DNA from: a virus
IMG/VR virus record: IMGVR_UViG_3300028920_000012
Coordinates: 1 to 45,098 of that record
Reading direction: 5' to 3' (one strand)
DNA length: 45,098 nucleotides
The notes beneath the pieces were generated by a model. That model had not been told where the DNA came from and did no database searches. It worked only from the letters and a program-made list of their open reading frames with translations. The first letter of the stretch is position 1, and every line of letters begins with the position of its first letter. This document shows, one piece after another, positions 38,993-45,098 of this stretch. A program made the position numbers and the translations under genes.

Positions 38993-39799
38993 TTACAAAT
39001 TCCAATGCATCGAAAGCCCCTTTAAATCAAAAGCTTTGGCATAGATGGGGTACTTCATTTCAAGTGTGACATACCCCCATCCGGCCGCCAGTGTTGAACA
39101 ATTAATCGAAGTTGTTTGATACGTATAGCTATATGGGTTTATCCCGGATACCTCGACATTTAAAGACGAGGACGCGGAGTCCGTTATGGTAAATTTTGCA
39201 ACGGGCGTTCCATCGCCGTTTCTTTGGCCTAAAAAACCGATTGATAGCGTGGTTTGGTCTACCGGAATGTAAATACCGTACGTTCGATGTACCGTGTATG
39301 ACGACGTCGGTCCGGTTTCTGTTATCAACTCCCCGTCTGATACCACGGTAGTCCGGCCCCGCGCGGGTTTTGACAACGCGGAATCTTCCCCGTCGTGCGT
39401 GTGGCCGCCACCAGTGTTTTTCACGTTATAAAGCACATGGTATGTATCACCGGACCGCACCCCGTCCGCATATAGATTATCGCCCGTGCAAATAATCGTG
39501 GTCGCGGTCGTATCATCAATTTGATACATAGTGCCTTTGGCAAGCCCGGAAGTCATCAAAAGTACCCGGTTATTGTGCTCGTCCGCGTCATAACTGGCCG
39601 CCGTATCAGTCAAAACCCCCGTGGTGTCGTTTGGCGGATTGGAGGTTGCAGAACCCGTGGTGCCGGTCGAAAACGTCAATAAAACCAGCGCCTCGATATT
39701 CTCTCGAAACTGGTCCATTAACTCTTTATTGACGTTCGCGTCTGTATCTGTTTCGGTTTCCAAGACCATCCGGAACGCGGATATATCAAAGGCTGTCAT
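38993..39799 (-). CDS. Tail tip or minor tail protein (268 aa)
   Basis: ATG overlaps the upstream stop by 4 bp. N-terminal helix (MDQFRENIEALVLLTFSTGT), a beta-rich middle, the loop NTGGGHTHDGEDSALS seen in tail tip proteins, and a beta C-terminus (YTYQTTSINCSTLAAGWGYV). It is downstream of the tail hub-like protein in the order expected for a receptor-facing component. No close family is named. Confidence 0.55.
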   Translation of the reverse strand: MTAFDISAFRMVLETETDTDANVNKELMDQFRENIEALVLLTFSTGTTGSATSNPPNDTTGVLTDTAASYDADEHNNRVLLMTSGLAKGTMYQIDDTTATTIICTGDNLYADGVRSGDTYHVLYNVKNTGGGHTHDGEDSALSKPARGRTTVVSDGELITETGPTSSYTVHRTYGIYIPVDQTTLSIGFLGQRNGDGTPVAKFTITDSASSSLNVEVSGINPYSYTYQTTSINCSTLAAGWGYVTLEMKYPIYAKAFDLKGLSMHWNL

Positions 39800-41151
39800 G
39801 ATATTTTCATACTCCCGATTTTTGAGCTTGTTTCCCCGATAAGCCCGTAGTTTGTGGGTTTATCAAACCCCGTGTCTAATAGTTCGAGTGTTACATACCC
39901 TTCTTTCCAATTAACCTGCCGGTTAACTACTTCCATGTTTTGCGCCGCATATCCGCGCGTACCGGCCGCAATGTCCGGCAACAGCGAATTGGTAAACGGC
40001 ACAATGTCGCCCGCTTCGGTCAACCACCGATTAAAAAAACACTTGGCCTTTATTTTGGTGGGAGGTGTTGCAAACCGGCCAAACACTTTTGCCGCCCGGC
40101 TTTCTATAATATGCACCGCCCGACCGTTTACCGATCCGGGGGAATGCGACGAGTGCAGTCCCTTCGATTTAATTTCAAGGGGCTTTTTACCCGGCCCCCG
40201 GTTATCTACAGAGGTACCGTCGATACAATCGGTTTCTGATTCAAAATCCGACCCGTCATAGTCGTAATTAAAAAACACCTCATTGATCAGTGCCGACAGG
40301 TTGGCGTCCCATGATGGAATCCCGATCACGTTCGCCTCTGTAACGCTTTGCGTAGTTCCCTCGGCGATGTTCGGGGTAAACGGTTTAATCGAAAATTTAC
40401 CCTGCCCGTCAATTTTCGGGTACGCGTTAATCACTTTCAAAATTTCGGTGTAAACAAAATCCGAAGCCTTGATTTTATCTGTAATCGAAAATCGCATGTA
40501 ATGAGAGTCACCCGGATAATACCGGTCCCGGATGGATTCGAGGTCCGTGACATTGATATAATCGGAGGACAGGCCTAGTCCATTTTCCGCGTCTAAATAA
40601 TCATGCGTGCCGTTTGTGCCGGGTGTGCCGGTTGACATCAGCACAGACAATAAAATGTTTATCGGGTTTCCCGACACTCGGACCGGCGCGCCCTCGGTCG
40701 CATTCCTAAACACTTTCCGCTGTAGCCATTTCTGCGGATCGGTAATGTCAAATTCATAACTCACGGCATCGGCCGTCAATTTCATCCCGGTAACCCATCC
40801 GGTAAAAATCGTCAGCATGTCGGTTTCGGTCATACCGTGATACCCGGCTTTAATCACGGTTTTGCGCCGATGGAAAAAATATGTGTCAGTGGCCAGAAGC
40901 GCCGTGATATCGTCGCTGTAGTCTTGAATCGTGACTTTTACGCCGCTGATTGACGCTTTTCCCTCCTCCGGGGTCACGGTCTGAGACAATCCCGATATGT
41001 TGACAAGATACTGTTTGAGGGTGTTTGTGGGGCTTACCGGCCGATGGTTGCAGTAATCCGTGGTTTCGCCGTCAAAATGCACCAGATACATCGGAGTTTT
41101 GTAATCAACGTCATGTTTTGCGTCAAAATTGGTGTTAGTTGAAAGCGCCAT
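39796..41151 (-). CDS. Tail hub / tail-associated protein (451 aa)
   Basis: Follows the distal tail gene and shows hub-type features: an N-terminal VDYKTPMYLVHFDGETTDYC, a beta domain with KASISGVKVTIQDYSDDI, TIFTGWVTGMKLTADAVSYE and a C-terminal GDIVPFTNSLLP then NWKEGYVTLELLDTGF. This matches baseplate or tail hub proteins that close the tail tube. No enzymatic domain is evident. Assignment rests on position, length and fold pattern. Confidence 0.65.
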   Translation of the reverse strand: MALSTNTNFDAKHDVDYKTPMYLVHFDGETTDYCNHRPVSPTNTLKQYLVNISGLSQTVTPEEGKASISGVKVTIQDYSDDITALLATDTYFFHRRKTVIKAGYHGMTETDMLTIFTGWVTGMKLTADAVSYEFDITDPQKWLQRKVFRNATEGAPVRVSGNPINILLSVLMSTGTPGTNGTHDYLDAENGLGLSSDYINVTDLESIRDRYYPGDSHYMRFSITDKIKASDFVYTEILKVINAYPKIDGQGKFSIKPFTPNIAEGTTQSVTEANVIGIPSWDANLSALINEVFFNYDYDGSDFESETDCIDGTSVDNRGPGKKPLEIKSKGLHSSHSPGSVNGRAVHIIESRAAKVFGRFATPPTKIKAKCFFNRWLTEAGDIVPFTNSLLPDIAAGTRGYAAQNMEVVNRQVNWKEGYVTLELLDTGFDKPTNYGLIGETSSKIGSMKIS

Positions 41152-41726
41152 TATTTTACCTCTACAAAATTAAAGACGTGTCGCCACCATTGCCCGGATT
41201 TTTTCGGATTGAACTCCTCATCGATTGACACCACGGACGGAAAATATTCCCAGTGTCTAAAGGGGTCACCGGACGCATACGTAAATTTAAGGTTTGAAAC
41301 CGCTGTAATGCTCACCCCGCTACTGACTGACCCTATTTCCACGATTTCAAACGCATTGTCTGCCGCCGTTGCGATCAGGCAAATATCCCCGGCAGATAGA
41401 CCCGTGGTAGCTACAAGCGGCACCACTTTTTGACCGGATGTTGCCCCCGCATCGAGCGTGGTGTTTGCCGTATTGCCCGAATCCATTGCAAAGCTCCACG
41501 TCTTGCCCTGCCTGGCCCACGACCACCATGCAATCAGATCATAATAAATTGTATCCTGAAAATAGGCGTCAAACACGTATTCCTGAATCCCGTACTGGTT
41601 TATTGTCTCGATTTTCCCGGACCCGGAATAATTCTGATTCCGTACCTGCTTCGGGTTGATCACCAGCCCGTCGTCACCAATTTTTAAATCAATCGTTTTA
41701 CTGTCGTATGTAATCCGGATCGCCAT
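41151..41726 (-). CDS. Distal tail-like protein (191 aa)
   Basis: ATG overlaps the tape-measure stop by one base. Contains IDLKIGDDGLVINPKQVRNQ, EYVFDAYFQDTIYYDLIAWW and HVFNFVEVK at the end, a beta-rich protein fitting a distal tail (Dit or gpM-like) subunit. It directly follows the tape measure gene, the standard place. Confidence 0.7.
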   Translation of the reverse strand: MAIRITYDSKTIDLKIGDDGLVINPKQVRNQNYSGSGKIETINQYGIQEYVFDAYFQDTIYYDLIAWWSWARQGKTWSFAMDSGNTANTTLDAGATSGQKVVPLVATTGLSAGDICLIATAADNAFEIVEIGSVSSGVSITAVSNLKFTYASGDPFRHWEYFPSVVSIDEEFNPKKSGQWWRHVFNFVEVK

Positions 41727-43909
41727 CAGCTTAACGCCTCCGCATATTGAGCGTTTGATGCCACAAGCCGCACGTTTTTATCCTCCACGGCTTCTGACAT
41801 TTTCTCGGCCAGCATTTCAAGGTACCCTTCCTCACCGATATAATCCCCGTAAACATTGATGATCAGGGTTCCCGTTTTTTCTGTTTCGGCCGCTGAGACC
41901 ACGGGCGACATGCCTATATCGGATGTATAGGCAATGTTGCCGCCAGACACCGACCCGGTTTTAGTCTGCCCGATTGCGATAGCCGCGATGGATGCCGCAT
42001 TTGCAAGGCCCGTCGCCAACACCGCCGCCGCCAGGGGTATGGTAAACGGAGGCCCGGGGGGGTTGGCAAGCGCAAGATTTGACGCTGAGAATGCCGCCGC
42101 CGTAGCTTTTGCAACCTCGATACCCTTCATCACCAAGAATATTTTTTCACCGAGCTTGCCGCCCCAGTTAATCGCCGCCCGGCCTATGGCCTGAGTTGCG
42201 TCAAACCCGCGTTGCCGGGTCCGGGTTTTCAAATCTTCCATCATCGCTACATGCTCGGCCAGCCGCGTTTCGCTATCGGCCATCCGCGCCATGTGTTCCC
42301 ACATCATGACCTCATGCGCGCCGTATTTTTCCTGAAGGATTTCACCCTCACGGGTTGACGTTTTAATCAGGTTTTCAAGCCGATCCTGCTCGAGTTGTTC
42401 CATCGCATCATATTGACGAGACATAACGTCATAGCGTTCTCTCGCCTGATGCTCCCATAGACCCGCATCCTCATATTCTGACGCCGTTGTCACAAATGCC
42501 TCACGCACTTTTTTTGCAATATTTTTAGCTGATTCCACGCCGGTTTGTGCAATATCCCCGGCTAAACCCGGATTTAGCAGCCATGCCGGTAACGCGGCAG
42601 CATAGGGGTCCTCATTCCGGTTCCCCGCACCCCCCGGGTAATACGCCGCAGGGGTTACGCCAGTTTGACCTGCCGGGGTCCACGATTGCGGGGTTACGGT
42701 CGGGAGCTTGTCTTTTACGGTTTTTGACGCTTCCTTGTTGTATTTCTCCTTTTCTTCTCGTAATATTTTTAGCCGGTCTTTAACCGTTTGTAGTCTCGCG
42801 CGCAAAAGCTCCAGCTTATCTTTATCAAACACCGGATCACGGGTTGCAATTTCCCGTAACAGGTCTTTTTTCGCTTGCTCCAACTCCTCCATAGCAGTCT
42901 TTGTTTTATGCGTAGCTTCGTAAATCACGTTTCCTATAGTCATTCCAATTTTAAACAATACGCCGTACAGCATCCCCTTTGGACCACCAAACAATATGCG
43001 GCCAATAACGCCATATCCGGCCGTACCTACAATACCCTCCGGTAATTTATTAAATAGCCCTATCACCCGATTAATCTGATTTAGCACCCCGTCAATAAAT
43101 TGAGGTATACGCGTAGCGATCAGTTCCCGGTTTTGCGCTACCCATTCCGCAAATCTAAGAGTCACGTCACGCACGGACGGAGCGAGTGCAACGGCCATCA
43201 TCCACGCCGCGCCCCGGACGGCCATGCGTGCCCGAACAAACGCGTCATTTGCCTCCTCAATCTGCTTTGCATCAATCCGGCTGATGGTTATTCCAAACTT
43301 TTCCGCCTCTTTATAGGCTTTAATTAACCCCTCGCGGCCGAGGTTGAGCATATTAACCAGCGCGATACCCTCACGGCCAAATATGGCCGCCGCCGCCGCC
43401 GATTTTTCCGCCTCGGTTCCAAGCCCTTTGATTTTTTCAGCCACCACAATAAAAGTTTGTTCGAGAGGCAGTTTAATGAGATCCTGTGCGCTTAGGCCCA
43501 AACCCGCCAGTTCTCTTTTTGCCGCACCGTACCCCTTCGTCGCTTCCCCCAGTCGCTTGCTCATCCGCATCAACGAACTGTTAAGCGTCATGTTTGATAC
43601 GCCGGACAAATCCGCCGCATACTGAAACGTTGAAAGCGCTTCGGTTGACATTCCAATCGCATCGCCGGTTTTCGCCAATGTGTCAATTGTGGCAAAAGAG
43701 TCTCTAATGAGCGCCGTAAATGTCCCGGCCCCTAAAAGTGCGGTAAGCGCCGTGACTTTACCCATCAGCCCGGTTACGCGCGATTTAATCCCGGTAAAGT
43801 GCCCCTGTATTTTTTTGGACGTGGTTTCAGATACCCGCCGCATATTTCGCATGGAGCGCTCATACCTGGACGTATCACCGTTGACAATGACCTTAACATC
43901 TTTTTTCAT
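41726..43909 (-). CDS. Tape measure protein (727 aa)
   Basis: Long, helical and alanine-rich: an N-terminal VNGDTSRYERSMRNMRRVSE, hydrophobic stretches (VTALTALLGAGTFTALI), coiled segments (KDLLREIATRDPVFDKDKLE) and a hydrophobic region near residues 615-660 (ASNLALANPPGPPFTIPLAA). It sets tail length; at about 1.5 angstrom per residue, 727 residues predict a tail near 110 nm. Order after two assembly-chaperone-like genes is canonical. Confidence 0.88.
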   Translation of the reverse strand: MKKDVKVIVNGDTSRYERSMRNMRRVSETTSKKIQGHFTGIKSRVTGLMGKVTALTALLGAGTFTALIRDSFATIDTLAKTGDAIGMSTEALSTFQYAADLSGVSNMTLNSSLMRMSKRLGEATKGYGAAKRELAGLGLSAQDLIKLPLEQTFIVVAEKIKGLGTEAEKSAAAAAIFGREGIALVNMLNLGREGLIKAYKEAEKFGITISRIDAKQIEEANDAFVRARMAVRGAAWMMAVALAPSVRDVTLRFAEWVAQNRELIATRIPQFIDGVLNQINRVIGLFNKLPEGIVGTAGYGVIGRILFGGPKGMLYGVLFKIGMTIGNVIYEATHKTKTAMEELEQAKKDLLREIATRDPVFDKDKLELLRARLQTVKDRLKILREEKEKYNKEASKTVKDKLPTVTPQSWTPAGQTGVTPAAYYPGGAGNRNEDPYAAALPAWLLNPGLAGDIAQTGVESAKNIAKKVREAFVTTASEYEDAGLWEHQARERYDVMSRQYDAMEQLEQDRLENLIKTSTREGEILQEKYGAHEVMMWEHMARMADSETRLAEHVAMMEDLKTRTRQRGFDATQAIGRAAINWGGKLGEKIFLVMKGIEVAKATAAAFSASNLALANPPGPPFTIPLAAAVLATGLANAASIAAIAIGQTKTGSVSGGNIAYTSDIGMSPVVSAAETEKTGTLIINVYGDYIGEEGYLEMLAEKMSEAVEDKNVRLVASNAQYAEALS

Positions 43910-44202
43910 TACCGACCCCTTACGGCTTGTTTGGGGAGTTTACCCATAAATTCCTGCCGCTTGCGTTCGTTATCCGCCTCACGTCTTGCCCGTTCATGCG
44001 CGTTTTCCGTGAAATAACTTTCCATAATCCGGAAATACCGCAAAAGCTTTTTTTCCCATCGTGCAAGCTGTCGCCATTCGGTCAGCGACAACCCGTATTC
44101 TTTTGCTGTAATTAGATCAATGTAAACACTTGTCGCTTTGTCGCCGCCCCTTTTTGACCGGCCCTCGATGCGCTTTAACACGTCATCGGTAAGGCCGATC
44201 AA
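43909..44202 (-). CDS. Tail assembly chaperone-like protein, second part (97 aa)
   Basis: Basic helical protein (EWRQLARWEKKLLRYFRIME, ARREADNERKRQEFMGKLPK) between the first chaperone and the tape measure. ATG overlaps the upstream stop (ATGA) and its stop overlaps the tape-measure start. In many phages this position encodes a frameshift extension (gpGT); here a separate start is present, so coupling may replace frameshifting. Confidence 0.6.
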   Translation of the reverse strand: MIGLTDDVLKRIEGRSKRGGDKATSVYIDLITAKEYGLSLTEWRQLARWEKKLLRYFRIMESYFTENAHERARREADNERKRQEFMGKLPKQAVRGR

Positions 44203-44768
44203 TCCTCGGATAAAAAATCCTCGCGTTCCTCTGCAAATTCGGTCAATGATTTGACGTCGTGAAATACCTGTTCAATATGCGCCGCCGTTATTTTGTTTGA
44301 CTGGAGGACCCTTTTTTTCTCCTCAAACGTTTCAGCATTTTCTCCACCGCGCGTTTTCCACTGTAGGTCCAAAGCGAATACAGCAACTCGCCAAGCAAAA
44401 TCCGTATTGTGTTTTTCCAGCTCATCGATATACTCCTCATCTGTTGTGTCAAACACCTGCACAATTTGATTGTGCGGTATTCCCAGTGCCTTGCCTTCCG
44501 GCGAATTTTTTTTGATCATTTCGCGTCGGACCGGCGGCCTGGGTGCCTTTGCCGAAAGCTTTTCCATAAAATCCGCGACTCCCGTGGATTTTATCGGAAG
44601 CCGCACCGGAACCGTTATAGCCCGTTTTGTCGTCACCCCGTTTTCGGTATCTTCAACAATCCGGGTGATTTTAACCGTCGAATAACCTCGGCAATCAAAC
44701 GCGTCCCCTCCCTCTATGAGTTCTGATAATGTTTCGACTGCCGCCATTTCCATATTGGTTTCACTCAT
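44199..44768 (-). CDS. Tail assembly chaperone, first part (189 aa)
   Basis: Acidic protein with SYS-like strand pieces (YSTVKITRIVEDTENGVTTK) and a helical C-terminus (ITAAHIEQVFHDVKSLTEFA, EEREDFLSED) between the tail tube and tape measure. This is the gpG position in siphovirus tail operons. ATG at 44768; the end overlaps the next start. Confidence 0.7.
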   Translation of the reverse strand: MSETNMEMAAVETLSELIEGGDAFDCRGYSTVKITRIVEDTENGVTTKRAITVPVRLPIKSTGVADFMEKLSAKAPRPPVRREMIKKNSPEGKALGIPHNQIVQVFDTTDEEYIDELEKHNTDFAWRVAVFALDLQWKTRGGENAETFEEKKRVLQSNKITAAHIEQVFHDVKSLTEFAEEREDFLSED

Positions 44769-44791
44769 TAATTTTTGTCTCCTTATGCAGA

Positions 44792-45098
44792 TTATTCAAC
44801 ACTGGTACCACTGGTGAACGCCGTGTCGCGGGTTATAGTCCCGTAACAAAGCCCGGCAAATGCGATGGTCACCCCGTCCTCCGCTTCCGAAATTGACAAC
44901 TGGTCCAGCGGAAACAGGATTTCGTTGTAATGCCACACGATATCTGTCGAGGAGTCCAACCGATACTCAAGGTTGCAACACATTTTCGTGCCGTCAGCAA
45001 ATGTCGGATTATAGTTTGTGCCATCGCGTTTAGTGTCACCCTGCGTTGTGGTCAGGGTTTTTGAGTTCACGGCCCCGGATGATTGCACCGGGCTTGCG
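44792..45098 (-). CDS. Tail tube-like protein, C-terminal part (continuation of the gene starting at 420)
   Basis: This is the C-terminal end of the 199-residue protein begun at 420; bases above 44971 duplicate the window start. It contains the YNPTFADGTK and SEAEDGVTIAFAG segments shared with its 342-residue paralogue, and ends at a TAA at 44792. It lies 23 bp upstream of the predicted tail assembly chaperone at 44768. Confidence 0.7.
   Translation of the reverse strand, partial: ASPVQSSGAVNSKTLTTTQGDTKRDGTNYNPTFADGTKMCCNLEYRLDSSTDIVWHYNEILFPLDQLSISEAEDGVTIAFAGLCYGTITRDTAFTSGTSVE
44972..45098. repeat. Terminal overlap of a circular contig (copy 2)
   Basis: Exact second copy of bases 1-127. 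It should be removed to obtain the non-redundant genome. Confidence 0.95.

Overview
The window is a complete temperate tailed-phage (siphovirus-like) genome. Bases 1-127 are repeated exactly at 44972-45098, so the molecule is circular with a unit length of 44,971 bp. The linear break falls inside one gene, a tail tube-like gene read from 420 down through 1 to 44792. A 127-bp overlap is what a k=127 de Bruijn assembler leaves on a circular contig, so I do not read it as a phage terminal repeat. The host is a bacterium whose tRNA-Arg (anticodon ACG) 3' half is copied in the phage attachment site. The protein style (lambda-like terminase and portal, Mu gpT-like capsid, LamG and DUF2341 modules, small zinc-ribbon proteins) suggests a Gram-negative anaerobe, perhaps Desulfobacterota. 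That host guess is weak.

Layout. The minus strand holds one long late region. It starts with lysis and a methyltransferase (24175 to 22128), then small genes and the terminase pair (22018 to 19166), an HTH gene, gpW and the portal (16869 to 15116). A fused prohead protease-major capsid gene (15141-13120), a decoration protein and a very unusual neck region (11566 to 1530) follow. Two tail tube paralogues, tail assembly chaperones, tape measure, distal tail proteins and a lipoprotein (through the origin, 44768 to 38538) complete it. In the neck region, two proteins with 14-residue repeat arrays and related C-terminal head-tail-joining-like domains flank a 1603-residue secreted polysaccharide-lyase/beta-helix chimera.

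A plus-strand cassette of six small genes (17248-18891) with its own promoter and terminator interrupts the late region. The remaining plus-strand genes run from 24324 to 38416. They comprise a structured leader and small proteins, a CI-like repressor (26818), RecE/RecT-type recombination genes, a RuvC-like resolvase, a patatin-like phospholipase, an excisionase-like HTH and a tyrosine integrase. These are followed by a nucleotidyltransferase-HD pair, the attP core and a group of small accessory genes with a SAM methyltransferase. The replication genes (26654 to 25331) run leftward, divergent from the repressor. There is no polymerase, primase or helicase, so replication probably relies on the host machinery recruited by the DUF4373-type initiator.

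The strongest candidates for something undescribed are: (1) the repeat-array neck proteins and the lyase chimera between them; (2) the nucleotidyltransferase-HD pair placed between integrase and attP; (3) the self-contained plus-strand cassette, which shares a 16-bp promoter/operator sequence with the structured leader at 24324.
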